Shown here in pieces: positions 32,591 through 44,357 of a DNA stretch of 64,000 bases (positions are counted from its first letter, which is position 1; each line of letters opens with the position of its first letter). Source of the stretch: Platerodrilus igneus (taxonomy: Eukaryota; Arthropoda; Insecta; Coleoptera; Lycidae); NCBI GenBank assembly GCA_036346225.1, contig JARFIW010000999.1, positions 286,001 through 350,000 of the forward strand, given 5' to 3'. The translations under genes and the position numbers were made by a program. A model generated the notes under the pieces. The model searched no databases and was not told the DNA's origin. It saw nothing but the letters and a program-made list of their open reading frames with translations.

Positions 32591-35037
32591 CTGTGTATTT
32601 TCTAAAATTCGTGCCCCATCGTTAGACCGTCCATAAGATTGCTGTGGTTCCTGGGATGAAAGTTTTAATAATCGACAGTGGGTCATTAAATACTTTTCAA
32701 AAAAAAAATAAAAGTTCACAACAAAAAAAAATTTCTTACCCTGATTTCTGCTTCAAAATATCTTCCACAGCTTTCCTGGCTAGCTCAGCTGTGCCTCTAT
32801 TTGGATATCTAAATTTACAATCATTCTTCCTTTCCACTCACACATCATTCAATAAAATCACAAAAAAATACAACAATCATACAATCTTTATTTACCGCTA
32901 TTTACAAACAATTATTCACAGATAAGTACAGTGTGGTACTCTAGTTACAACTCAATAAGTGCTATTTTTGTAAAGTCTTTGTTTTAAAATTTTAATTGCA
33001 AACACATTTAATACAATAGGAGTAAATGGGTCCCAGATAATACCCTATATTTATTGCACACTGGAGTATGGTGAGCTCATAATAACCCTGTTTATTAATG
33101 TATGCCTTTGACTTTGCATAAAATTACTACAAATTAATAAACCCATGTACCCTTAACAATCCAATTTAAATTCATAATGCAATTTAGTAAGTTTTACATA
33201 CACCTTTTCTTCAATATTTAAAATACCCTCATAATTGTTAAGTACACATATCTTTTCCAATACGTTAAATAACCATAATCAAAGTTCACTCACACATCAC
33301 AAATAATTCCAACAGTTTATCAAATAACAGCAAATTCAAGTGAGTTACCTGGAAAATGCCTCAAGTCTCCATCTTCTTCGATGATGCACTAGAACCCCTT
33401 GGCTCATTGACTATGCGTTCTGATCCTCCAGAAGCCCTTGGCTTTGTGATTATGCGCTCTGATCCTCCAGATAGATGATAACCTCAGTATACGCCGAGCT
33501 CGTTGCTACCAATTACCATACCATCACCGCATCCATATTCACGTATATTATACTTGTGTTTATTGATTTATTAGCTTGTTATGGTATTAGTTGGGCCTCG
33601 GTTAACTTAATTCACTCGACACTACACCCGTTAATAACTACAAGGCCTCAACCTACCACGTTATAAGTGCTAATACTGAATTATACAAATTTTCAATATT
33701 CACAAGCTTCTACTATAACCTCGCTCGTCTAAAGCGATAAAAATACAAATAGGCGATGAGAATACAAAGAGAGGATAAGAATACAAAGAGGGCGCTATTA
33801 ATTCTTTTATTAGTATTTATACAATTCAAAATGCCCCTTTCGGCCACACTTTACGCGAAATACTTCATTAAAAATAATATTTCTGCAAATTTTAATCTAA
33901 CTGACTTAAAGCTCCCAGAAATTTATCTCGTGAACACAATTTAATCCGAAAATCGCATTCACCTGTCGCGTGTTTGTCCGTTGTAAGACTATCTATTTCA
34001 ACCAATGATACAGTCCTGTGTCGTCCTAAAACTCCGCCCGTGATATTTTTATCTCTGTCTTATGCATATTAGATGTCGCGTTCCAACCCCACTTGAGTTA
34101 TACAAAATCAATGTAGCTGACCGTTCATTTACATTTCCAATGCTCCACCCGTAGGTACTACATTGGCCAGGAGGCGATTTTTTGTTGCCTGGAAATTTAG
34201 AATTTTGCCGAACCCTTGCCGTTCCAGGCAAGGTAGGGATTTTTAACGTGTGTGACAACACTCACACACGGGACCTCCATTTAACCTCTCATCCGAACGA
34301 GGGCGTAATTTTTGTGAAAAATGCTCACCTGCCATTTTTTAAGCAGTCGACCGTGTCGGAATTTGAAACCGGGATCTTGGGATCCGTAGTCTTACGCTTA
34401 CTACATTGATCCACGGCGACGCCTGATGTAGCTGACAGCGTCGCTTGACTCCACGTGGATACGAACGTGCGTTTTGAACCCAATGCTTTTATATCCGTCT
34501 CTATCCGTAGCATATTATTGATCGTGCATCTCCTCTGTTCTTCAAAAACTTCGTTAGCTTGTTTATTCAAAGCAACTGACGGTTGGAAACTATATTCTAC
34601 GAAGCCCGCTCTATTATGTATACAAATTCGACGAAGGTAACCTTTTCAAACATGCAGGTGTTCTTAATTTTTGACTGTTTAAAATAACAATTCTCGAAGC
34701 TTATATTTCACGGTATTCGATACAGCTGACGTACTCGTTTGTTACAACGAACCATTTGCCGTGGGATTATCGATTTTCTCTACCCCGGTGCGTTTTCTAA
34801 TGCTATTACACGTTAAATTAAAATTAATTAAATAAATTATGCGTTGCTATTTGTTTTAAAACTGGTTTTCTTTATGAACCCATTACTTTTCAATCCTTAA
34901 TTATAAAAATACGTCAATACTTGTTTGTTTAAGTTAAATCAATGAAATAAATTTTGCGCGTAAATAAATTGTTTCTTTCTCTATACGGGGTGTTTGAAAT
35001 TGCATAGCTTTCCCCAAATTTAACCCTTTAAATCCAT

Positions 35038-35041
<4 letters not shown>
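32589..35041 (-). mobile_element. Diverged TAL-C LTR-like unit D, with SINE insert
   Basis: Plus strand TGCTGTGTATTTT to AATCCATAACA. Reverse-complemented it starts TGTTATGGATTTAAAGGG and keeps the TAL-C start pattern GGGTTAAATTT...CACCC(T/C)GTATAGAG. Has box-A-like CTGGCTAGCTCAG at about 32777, the donor-like site at about 33349 and TATAAATAC at about 33814 (minus). About 2.14 kb without the SINE and its duplicated target. A short internal duplication GCTCTGATCCTCCAGA occurs at about 33417 and 33458. Confidence 0.6.
34122..34425 (-). mobile_element. tRNA-derived SINE, copy 3
   Basis: Flanked by an 11-bp direct repeat ATGTAGCTGAC (34111-34121 and 34426-34436), proving retroposition into unit D. 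Minus-strand head GGCGTCGCCGTGGATCAATG with a degenerate box B (GGTTTCAAATTCC). Body hairpin at 34214-34233. Same tail as copies 1 and 2. Confidence 0.85.

Positions 35042-35077
<36 letters not shown>
35042..35077. repeat. (TA)n linker 8
   Basis: TA tract joining unit D to TAL-B unit B3. Confidence 0.95.
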
Positions 35078-35079
<2 letters not shown>

Positions 35080-36825
35080 CTACGATATCTCCCTTCGCCA
35101 GATGTACAAGGATCAATTGTCTGCTGATCGCCACCTCTCTGTGCCTTCAAAATAATTTAAAATTAACACAATTGTAGTTATACCTCGATTAGTTTAGTGA
35201 TACCACGCACAGAATGAACGACGATATGATAACAGAGGATTTTCAGTCACTCCTCTCCAACACTCAATATCTCGCATAAGACAAACTAAATTCACCAAAA
35301 ATTGTATAATGAATTAAATAAAATCACTATTTACAAACATGCGCCCTTTTTAGTATTATTTACTTTTTATAGAACTTTTAAATCAAATTTAAAATAAATA
35401 TTCTTATCAAATTTGCTCTTTACGAATATTATAGCTTTTACACCTTTTATAGCAATTAAAGCCACCAAAAAATATTGTATTTTACCACGAATAGTTTCGT
35501 TGAACGTTCGAAGAAATATCCTTTTTCCTTTTCACACATACCTTTACGTACTAATTTCTTGACCTTTTACAGAAAATATTTAAATTACATGAAACTTTTA
35601 AGTTTACTTCTGAGTACACATACTATAAATAAAAAAAGTTGCTCTGACCTTATATTTCTTTTGTTTTTCTTGCTAGCTTTCTGGCCCAAATCATTGTTTG
35701 TTCAGCAGCTTAGCGTATTGACCCAGTACCTTGAAATATTTATCAGCAATTCCGAGTCGTTTGCCCATTGGTTTGAAGTATTAACCTTACAGTTTTAATC
35801 CAGTAGCTTGGTCTTTTATACCAGTAGCTTAAAATATTAACGTCGTGATTTTAATTAGTATTTGAATATATTAATTGAATATATTACTTGGAATATTATT
35901 AACGTCGTGATATGGATTATTACTTGGATATATTACTTGAAGCCCTTAAATTAATAAATTGCAAAGATTTTACGTATTAATTAATTCTAGGCTTACGCTT
36001 ATCTCAGCAGCAAAATTTTATACACACTTATTTCAACACACTCTACTGTTTTACTTCAAATTACTGATTTATGTTACTTTCAATTTAACGTTTACTAAAT
36101 TTTATTGACGTAATAATCTTCTTTCAACTATTACAGTCGTCGCGTCGATTAAGGAATGAATGTCGTTTATCTACTCCGGCTAGTTTTATAGACAAATTCC
36201 TTACCGATATTGCACGCGTCCTCATTGGCTGACAGCCCGCTATCGGTTGTTAGTCGAAGTAATATACAATACGTCTCAAGTTCATGTTATCTGTGGTTCT
36301 ATATCTATTACCATTGCTTGATTTTATTCAAATATTGCGTTTTATATACGTTAATTGCACGTACTCCTTTTGTAATGTGCGTTTGTTATACAAGTTATCT
36401 ATAGCTTTAAACTGATGTAATTCCATGCGCTTTTACTTATTTACAATGCTTGTTTATCAAGTTAGAGTTTTATGATATTTACAAAGTTATCTCCTTCTGC
36501 ATTGTTAATGTGCTTTTTAAGCTTACAATGTTTTAATGTCTAAAAAACTGATGTAAATTACATGCGCTTATTATCTTATTTACCCTAAATACGTTGTAGA
36601 ATTGAAAGAGATTGACTTACACATTTATTTTTAGCATTATCTGATTAACATGGCAAAAAAAAAAAAAAAAACCCCCCCATTATTTGTATTTGCTTTTTGC
36701 ATAATGAATGAATTATGACGATTTTATGATTTAAATGTTTAGTTTTCGTGATCTTTATGATATTTACATAAAGTTTTCCTCCCTTGTGATTTCATATGAC
36801 CTTAAGTAGCCCTATTATTATAGCA
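35078..36825 (-). mobile_element. TAL-B LTR-like unit B3
   Basis: 1748 bp from TGCTACGATATCTCC to CCTATTATTATAGCA. Close relative of B2: CTCGATTAGTTTAGTGATACC at about 35178, AAAGCCACCAAAAAAT at about 35459, GAACGTTC at about 35503. An internal A17-C7 run occurs at 36655-36678. The right-hand TA tract is short (ATATATAA). Confidence 0.65.
36655..36678. repeat. Homopolymer junction A17-C7
   Basis: Seventeen A followed by seven C, inside unit B3. Possibly an assembly-fragile spot. Confidence 0.8.
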
Positions 36826-38274
36826 ATATATAATGTTACTTAAGTGCGCTGTAAAAACATATTAAAACGAAGCCTTGTATTTAATTTTATACAAACGATT
36901 GGGTAGAATGAAAAACTAAATTTATTTTAGGACTTCATCCTATCTACAACAGCACAATTCGTCCCCGTGTTGCAGGTTCTTAAAGCTGACTAAGAATATA
37001 ACTCCTAATATTAGAGCGTTATGTACTACGTAATACCAAACCCAATTGCGTTTATTATATAGGCAAACGTCAATGCTTTTACAGTACGTGAACAGAACGT
37101 AATATTGCATTAGCGAGAAGGAGTTCTTTAAAAATGTTACTCCATTCTAATACTTCAGTTAGTTTTTATTTAGTAATAAATTTTGAATTGCAATTTCTGC
37201 GGCTTCCATTATTTCAGGAGAAAACAAAAATTAATTTGCTCTCGGACTTTTTAGATATTAAATTAATCTTGTACAACTGTACTGCTTAAACCCGATAGTA
37301 GTAGTTTGATATTGACGACTGAACAACTTTCCGACAGCGGAATATAACTCTAATCAGCACCTTTCCGGCTCAAAAAAACGCCATTATACAAAGAAATCAT
37401 TGCTTTGTCGACGCTACATATGATATTAATCAGTTCATTGCTTTACAAGCTCTATCAAATAGAGGGCTGCCTTATCTCAAACATCTGAAAACTGAAACGT
37501 ATTTTCAGGATTGCGTTTTGTCTTAATAATATCGCAGAAGACAGTTGGCCATTTGCTTCAAAAGCAATATATTTTACTTGTAGTTCTGTTGTGTTGCACA
37601 ATCTGGACCAGTATTATTAATTATACCAGAAATTAGAGCTATTATTTTCAGTGTTACAAATGGCAGAAGTACGTGGAAAGCTTCTGCAAGTATTCTCTGA
37701 ATGTCTCTTTTGTTCCAATTCTAATTTAGAAAGCACTCTTTGTTATTTCTATAATTTAATTAATTGTTTGTCGTTATGTGGTATAATTAATAATTTACCC
37801 TAAATTGAAGAAAAGAGTAATAGGGGTGAACGCTTTCAGGTCGTATATAGGAAGTATAACGCATCGGAAAACGTGATCGGAAAAAAGTTTTCAATCTTTT
37901 TGCATAACCAAATGACGAAGGAATCGTGTTCTATGATAAGAATAGTGGTACTTACTATATTCTGCGTGTAAAAGGGCGCTTTTCAAATAGTTTTCATCTT
38001 AATTAGATAATTTAATATTGAGTGATTGTGTTTAAGTCAACCGTATTCATTATTCGTAAAAGAAACATAATTGAATAATCAAAAGAGTCTCATCCACATT
38101 TTGTTAACGAAATACTCATTATGTGTATAAGTTACGCGAAAATAAATAGACTTAATATAAAAGATTTTCATTTTGCCATTAATAAAAGGATCGTGCGTTT
38201 TACGAAAGATACATGATCAAGTTTGTATATAATCTTCATATCTTTATTTAATAATAAACGTTCGACGAAACGTA
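36826..38274. other. Unassigned, contains one interspersed repeat
   Basis: No coding signal. 37527-37745 is similar to 55309-55505 (shared ATATATTTTACTTGTAG, ACCAGAAATTAGAGCTATT and GTGGAAAGCTTCT), an unnamed dispersed repeat. Confidence 0.55.
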
Positions 38275-38580
38275 ATGAGTAATAAGTTATAGATAATCAG
38301 CAATATGCGATAAGCTACAAGCGATGAGCGACACGCGACGAGCGACGAACAAGGAGCGTGGAGGGACGAGCGAGGAGGGACGAGCGACTAGCAACAAGCA
38401 AAGAGCTAAGAGCAACGAATAACGAGCAACGTGCAACAAGTAACAGGCAACAAGCAACAAGCAACAAACAACAAGCAACAATCAACAAGCCACAAGCAAC
38501 AAGCAACAAGCAACAAGCAACAAGCAACAAGTACCAAGTAATAAGTAAATAGTAATAAGTATTAAGTAATAAGTAATAAG
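38275..38580. repeat. Heptamer minisatellite with a composition gradient
   Basis: About 40 tandem 7-bp units that drift along the array: GCGACGA/GCGATGA on the left, CAACAAG in the middle (cleanest at about 38440-38530) and TAATAAG on the right. Any apparent open frames here are by-products of the repeat. Confidence 0.9.
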
Positions 38581-39199
38581 GAAGATGTGCATTGAAATAT
38601 ATTTTAAAACAATCAACTGCTAAAATAAAACATAAATGAATGATGATAGCTGACGGGGTGATAAAATTCGTGAAAACGATAAACTAAGCAATAAACGCTT
38701 GGAAATTGATAAGATGCAGAAACGACATTAATTAGTGTAGCTCAAGGCAATAAAATGATAAATGTGTGGATGGTACATAATGCGCTTTGGAGAACAATTT
38801 AATTAAAACATAGAGACAACAACTAGAGTTACCGTGAAATTTCTAGATGCTTACATCACAAAGGTTCGCTCTTGTATAACCCAATGGATGTTGAGAACGT
38901 TGATGAGTAATCAATTAAGCGTCACGATGTTAATCATATGATGCATTAACTGGTTAAGGGTCGATCTAGCATGTACTATCTTTAGTAATGAAAATTATTA
39001 TGGCAGATAGGCGATTATTATTTTACACGGATTTTACTTATGTACTAAAAGAAAAATAAGCTCATAATACTAGTATTGTGCAGGGTATAGAAATTAAATA
39101 TATGAAAATTTAATTTTGTCGACTTGGGTGGTTTCATTTACAGAATATAGTGCTCAATAACTTTATCACATCTATATGTAGAAGCCGAAATTAAGACTA
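38581..39199. other. Unassigned, no gene seen
   Basis: No recognisable frame or repeat. Possibly decayed pol upstream of the integrase. Confidence 0.4.
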
Positions 39200-40290
39200 T
39201 TAGATAAAAATTAATTCGGGAAAATTTAAATGAATATAAGGGTTTATCGATAAGAGGTATTTTAGTCAAAAATATAGTAGGCGACGAGCAGTTGATGGTG
39301 ACGAAAGAGACAGCGGACGAAATTATCGAGACCATTCATTTAACTTACGGGCACATTGGGATACGGAAGACTTTTATGATCTTTAGGAAGACGTTTTACG
39401 CGCGAAACGACGTAACATTAGTTAATGACAATAAACAACGCTGCGAGACATGTTTGTTTGGAAAGTACAAAGCAGGATTACAAAACGTGCCCATGAACAT
39501 AAACTTACGGCACCGTTAGACGTTGTTGTAATGGACTACTTAAGTGACTTAATACCGACGGCACAGGGATACAAGCATATTTTGGTATTGGTGGATCTAT
39601 TTACGAAATACATACGGATTTATCTGTCACGACGTTGCAACACGAGACATGTACTAGGGTGTATTCAGAAATATATTGGACAAGTTGGGCACATGAATCG
39701 AATTTTGACAGACAACGCTACTTATTTCAACAATCAAAGAATCCGGAATAAATTAAACATGAACGGGACACGCGTGTTATATATTGTAGTATTCGTCATC
39801 CGAAAGCTAATCCGAGTGAGAGATACATACGCAAAATTATTATACCCTTACGTTTAGCGACTCAGGCACAACACGTTAGATGGGTAACATATTTGCCACA
39901 AATTGAGGACTACATCAATAACGTACCTAGTTCAGTGACTCAAACATGTCCCGTGACATTGTTAAAAGGGATGAGACCGGCGAGACCTTGGAGGGAACAA
40001 GATGGTGTTGAGTACATCAATGAGTTGTTAGACCGTGTGAGGGAGCGAACTAATAAGATTATGAGTAGGGAGCTTAAAAAACGAATAAGAAGGGTAAAGA
40101 AACGGACGAAGTTTTCGACTGGGGAGTGGGTAATTGTAAAACGTTCAAGGGTGCCAAACTGAAGTAAAAATATATGTCGAAAGTTGACATTTCCATATGA
40201 GGGAACGTGTAAGGTTAGAAGGGCTTTTGCTGAAGAGAACACATACGAACTAGAAAACAATATTGGGGAATGCCGTGTATGTTTCCACAT
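39200..40290 (+). pseudogene. Ty3/gypsy-type integrase (frameshifted)
   Basis: Integrase inserts LTR-element DNA into the genome. One frame gives LNEYKGLSIRGILVKN and then the H2C2 zinc-binding part: IHLTYGHIGIRKTF (two His) and CETCLFGKYK (two Cys). A shift near 39480 moves to the catalytic core at 39504-39780: DVVVMDYLSDL (first Asp) and RILTDNATYF (second Asp). A further shift puts the catalytic Glu block RHPKANPSERYIRK (from about 39795) in a third frame, continuing into YINNVPSSVTQTCPVTLLKG. The C-terminal GPY/F-like part reads FPYEGTCKVRRAF and ENTYELENN, after a stop near 40160. Three disruptions; dead. No RT was found upstream. Confidence 0.88.
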
Positions 40291-40483
40291 AAAAACATAT
40301 ATCCATATAATATACGGGGTGGAGGAAACCAAACTGGGAACCGTGAATAAAAGTTTATAGTAGAAGTAGATAAAGCACATATAAAAGAGCGATTTATAAG
40401 TAAAATTGTTTGTTAACTTTTCAAAATACACATTCGACAGTGATAGTGATACGAATATTAATTCATTAAAATCAGTGGGGCCT

Positions 40484-40489
<6 letters not shown>
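40291..40489. other. Tail after the gypsy integrase
   Basis: The frame closes at a TAG at about 40360. The rest up to the TA tract shows no LTR or terminal motif that I could match elsewhere in the window. Confidence 0.4.

Positions 40490-40518
<29 letters not shown>
40490..40518. repeat. (TA)n linker 9
   Basis: TA tract at the left border of the TAL-A element. Confidence 0.95.
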
Positions 40519-40520
<2 letters not shown>

Positions 40521-42642
40521 CTGTGAAACCTTTTTAATTAGATTCGAGCCTCACGAATTGGGCGTCATGTATGCTGTGAAACCTCCTAAATTAACTGGTC
40601 CGTCGACTTTCTTCTGTTCGTCGCCTCGGCTGCTCCCCTAGATAAACCTTCATCTTCATTCATAAAAAAAAACAAACACATTCCTACCACAAACATCAAC
40701 GTTAACTCTATTTACATCAATATTCACAATACATTAAAATTTCAAAATTAAAAATTCAGCATAAATTTCCGTATCCGAAAATTTCAAGATTTAAATTTGT
40801 TATCATTTTAATGTGCATCCAAAATTAAAGTCCTTGTAGGATGCCTACTAATTAATGTAACAATATATGCAGACCTGAGTCTGAGTACAAAGGGAGCATC
40901 TACCACCCCTTTACGTTAATTAACCAGGTTCGTCTAATTGAGCTCCAAGACATACCCATATTTTCATCAAGAACATAAATACTAAATACTCCTTTCGACT
41001 TAAACAAGAAAATTTCACCTTAAAATTAAAAATTTGTTGTTAGTACAACTTCATTACTGTCCATTTTAAGTAAATAAATTATAAGTTTTTCAACACACAC
41101 GAAAACATCAAAGTTCAAACAAAATAGTATAATTTACCTGAAGGTTACTGCACTCGTAGCTTCAATGTACATCGTCCCTTTGTTAATCACACCATTCCAA
41201 CTGGGTTATATTTACGGCTTCTGATTCTCAACGCTTTTAAGATTTTCTCCATCACCATTCATCTAAAGTTGTTTCAGGGCTTTTCCGGAACTCATTTGTG
41301 TATATCTGAACCTTGTTTTGTGGATCCAGACACGTTTATGAACCATTTAATTATTAACACCCCCGAAAAATAGCAAAGAAATTCATACTTCTTTCACAAA
41401 TATACGCCAAAACTGCCTACTTTTGTGTATTCATTTGTCGTTGCAAATTAGACTAATTGGTACAGTGATACTAGACTTTATTACCTTGTATCTTTTTTTT
41501 TAAGTGCACTAACGTACATTCATTGTAGCACGAAAAGAACAAACTGTTTTTTATCACAAAAATATTCGAGCAAACTGTTTAAATTATTTAATGAAAACCG
41601 GAAAACTAAAAAGCACTGTTTAACGCATTGAATCAAGTCGAAGATCTAAGAAGAGCTTGTTCATATTCCCCTGGGTATTTATAGAGGTTAGCCTGTCTGT
41701 CGGTCGAGTCCTCAAAACGGACAATTCTAAAGAATTTCGCATGCTATGTTCCCATTCCGCAGCCCGGCATGCGATTTTTACGAAATTTGCACTCGCACCA
41801 GTTAAAATCTCAGTAATTCTCACACGGCACGCAAACATGTCCGAGAATAACTAATTAAATTTTGTACAGAAATTGTTGTTTCTACCTCTCATATGTGCAT
41901 CTTATTTTCAACCAATCGTGACCCTCATGACGTTGCTCATATCACGCCTTTAATTATTAGTGTCTTTGTCTTACGCACATTATCTTTCCTTCTCTAACCT
42001 GTTCTTAGTGGTGCAAATTGATATTCCTTACTATCGATTATTTCAGTCCACATGGACTGTTATCTGGGTTAAATAACCCCGTATCCAACCTTCCCGTTAA
42101 TATAAGCGACGGTTTCTCCAACATTCTCTGAAACCATTTGTTATCTGCCAAATTTACGCAGAATGAGCCTTTTAAAAATACGCAAGTGTTCAAACATAAT
42201 AACACTTCTACGATTTGCATTTTATTTGGTTTTTTCAAGTTTTTATAGATATTATATGTTACTAATGGTTCAATTAACTTCAATTAAAAATAATACCCTT
42301 TAATTTTTAGTGACTCCTAATCAAATATTAATTATTATCTGTACATTTTGTTTAATACCGGTTACTTAAAATTGAGTTAATTAATATACATTTTGCACGT
42401 AATTTCTATTTGTTTCTTTACTAGGAATAATTATATTACACGTGGAGCATTTTAATACTGCTTTTTTTTATATCAAGCGTCTTGTAAATAATTTAAATCT
42501 CTTATTTTTAATGAAAACGAATGAATTTTTATTCTCCACGGTTTTTTAATAAAGCGTATTATCTAATAAAATTCCCTATACACGGTGATTAAAATTATTT
42601 GCTATAATTAATTAATTTTCTACCCTGGTCTAAATATGAGTA
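40519..42642 (-). repeat. TAL-A 3' LTR (left copy)
   Basis: Plus strand TGCTGTGAAACC to GGTCTAAATATGAGTA. By eye about 98-99% identical to 45791-47908. Reverse-complemented it begins TACTCATATTTAG rather than the canonical TG, and ends CACAGCA. Contains TATA box CTATAAATAC (41675-41684, minus) and donor-like TTCAG|GTAAAT (about 41138, minus). Confidence 0.9.
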
Positions 42643-42653
42643 TTTTCCCCTAT
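42643..42653 (-). promoter_or_regulatory. Polypurine tract of TAL-A
   Basis: Read on the minus strand, AATAGGGGAAAA abuts the LTR start TACTCATA. This is the plus-strand primer position of LTR retrotransposons and confirms the orientation. Confidence 0.75.
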
Positions 42654-42699
42654 TTGAATACAAATAATCCCACTTATTTGAATTCAAATATGAAATATT

Positions 42700-43440
42700 T
42701 AAACCGCAAACAAAATTTACAAAAAATTGCCTATCTCTCTCTACCCTTATCTATCTAACTTACCTACCTTATCTCCAATTCAAAAAAATATTTACACCTA
42801 TCCTATATCCCTATCCTATTCCTAACTCTCACCTAATTCTATAAACTGAAATTATCCCTAACTTCATCCTACTTATCCATCTAATCCTATATATCCTATA
42901 TACCTATCCTATTCCTAACTTTTAACTAATCTTCACTATACTTTACTTCCCCCTACCTAATCCTATATACCTATCCTACTCTTAACTCTCACCTAATCTT
43001 ATATGAAATATCTATACTTAACCTATCTTATTTTCTTCCTACATTTACTCTTTATTCTCATCCTAAACCTATTTCTAATTATCTCCCATATTTATCCTAT
43101 ACCTAGCTTTATTTTCTATAAACACTTACTTATACTCTTCTCTATACACCTATTCTATACTAAAATTCGCCTATCTCTATCCTTTGTTCATCAAGTTATT
43201 TAAATCTAACTCTCTTCTTGACCCTCCAAGTCTTTCTTCTCACCAACCTAATACTCTTCATCCCTATTTTTCCTCCTTTTATATCTATACTTATCCTCCC
43301 TATTATCTCACATACAATAAACTTATCATCCCTATTATCCTGACTCTTAAATATTGCTTCTTCTTCAGTCCCTACACTAGTCTGTTTCTCATTTATTATT
43401 GTTTCCCTTTCTGCCGACAAACCAAACGATACTACCTTAA
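42700..43440. repeat. Low-complexity pyrimidine (plus) / purine (minus) stretch
   Basis: Imperfect repeats of CTATCCTATTCCTAACTC(T/A) and TCCTATATACC over about 0.7 kb. It occupies the place of most of pol between the RT stub and the polypurine tract. The minus strand keeps a lysine/arginine-rich open frame that runs on from the RT stub. Confidence 0.8.
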
Positions 43441-43579
43441 AATTATCGATTTTTCCCTCTATGGAAAATCCTATGTACCTTCTAGAATTCTTATGTAATG
43501 GAATCAGCCAGAATAAATTCCTTAAATCTACTTTATTAAAAACAAACTTGCCATTTAACCTCGTCAAAAATGTGTCCAT
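43441..43579 (-). pseudogene. Reverse transcriptase stub of TAL-A
   Basis: Minus-strand frame with MDTFLTRLNGKFVFNKVDLR, WLIPLHKNSRRYIGF and FKVVSFGLS. These are the gypsy RT motifs around the first catalytic Asp (usually KLDL-SGYWQIPL) through the PFGL block. After FGLS, similarity ends and the frame continues in low-complexity residues to 43196. YVDD and all of RNase H are absent, so no polymerase can be made. Confidence 0.8.
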
Positions 43580-43612
43580 GGATGGTGGACAATGGAATTG
43601 CGGTTTGGTCCA

Positions 43613-44280
43613 TTAGTTAATTTTACGTGCATCTTTACTTAATTCTGCCTTCACCTGCTCCCGATATGCTGCTGTTGCTTCTACCCCCACTAATTCTGCA
43701 TGTTTTTGTACTAAAGCTTGAACCTCTACTATCCTATCCTCTGGACATCTTATTGTGTTGATCTGTTTAACCTCATCATCCTCTACCTCTACTACATTAA
43801 TATTCAACCCCGTGTCATCCTCTGTGACTTCATAACTGCCCTTCCATGGCACTACCCTATCATTAATCCTTATTACCTTCCGTTCCATATCTATCAACAC
43901 CCCTAACTTCATCATACAGTCAACACCTAAAATGCTCTGAAACTTCAGTCCAGGTACAATTACAAACTCCTGTTCACAGCTTAAATCTCCTATATCTATC
44001 CTAAGCACCACAACACTATTTATTACAGCAAACTTCTTTTTATTTGGAGCTACTAAATGGCTACGCTTTATAGGCATAATTTTATCACAAACCTTATCCC
44101 TAATTTTGCTGACGAATTCCACCGATATTAAACTCGCCTCTGCCCCTGTATCAAGTAATACTTCTACATTATTGTCAAAAATTTCTATATTAACAATTGG
44201 CAAACATAATTTTTCCTCAGTTTCTGGCTCTACTTCCTCCTCAATTTTGAAAAATTCACGTGGATGTTCATATACATTTA
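43613..44280 (-). pseudogene. Retroviral-type aspartic protease region of TAL-A
   Basis: The protease would cut the Gag-Pol polyprotein. The frame is open from about 44280 (VNVYEHPREFF, EEEVEPETEEKL) with an ATG at 44203; MPIVNIEIFDNNVEVLLDTG has the catalytic DTGA at about residue 18, followed by a hydrophobic VVLRIDIG strand and ILGVDCMMKLGV, the ILG-D flap/helix signature. A C-terminal linker (EVQALVQKHAELVGV) would lead to RT. The protease domain itself looks intact; stops around 44280-44340 separate it from gag, and it ends at 43613 before the RT stub. Whether read-through or frameshifting joined them in the parent is unknown. Confidence 0.85.
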
Positions 44281-44357
44281 CACTGAAATCTAGTGGCCTG
44301 TCGCGTTCTAAAAATCCTGTCCAGGTCTGTTTTCCCTACTTGGTCCTGGTCTAGCCG

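Noticed and set aside
38287..38552. Leu/Val/Ala-rich frames around 38.3-38.5 kb
   Set aside because: By-products of the heptamer minisatellite, open in several frames on both strands.
38275..38580. CRISPR-like array or telomeric repeat
   Set aside because: Units are contiguous 7-mers without spacers, in a eukaryotic window, and do not match the insect TTAGG telomere repeat.
43003..43498. Plus-strand frames opposite the purine-rich stretch
   Set aside because: Low-complexity pyrimidine-rich sequence antisense to the RT stub of TAL-A; not genes.
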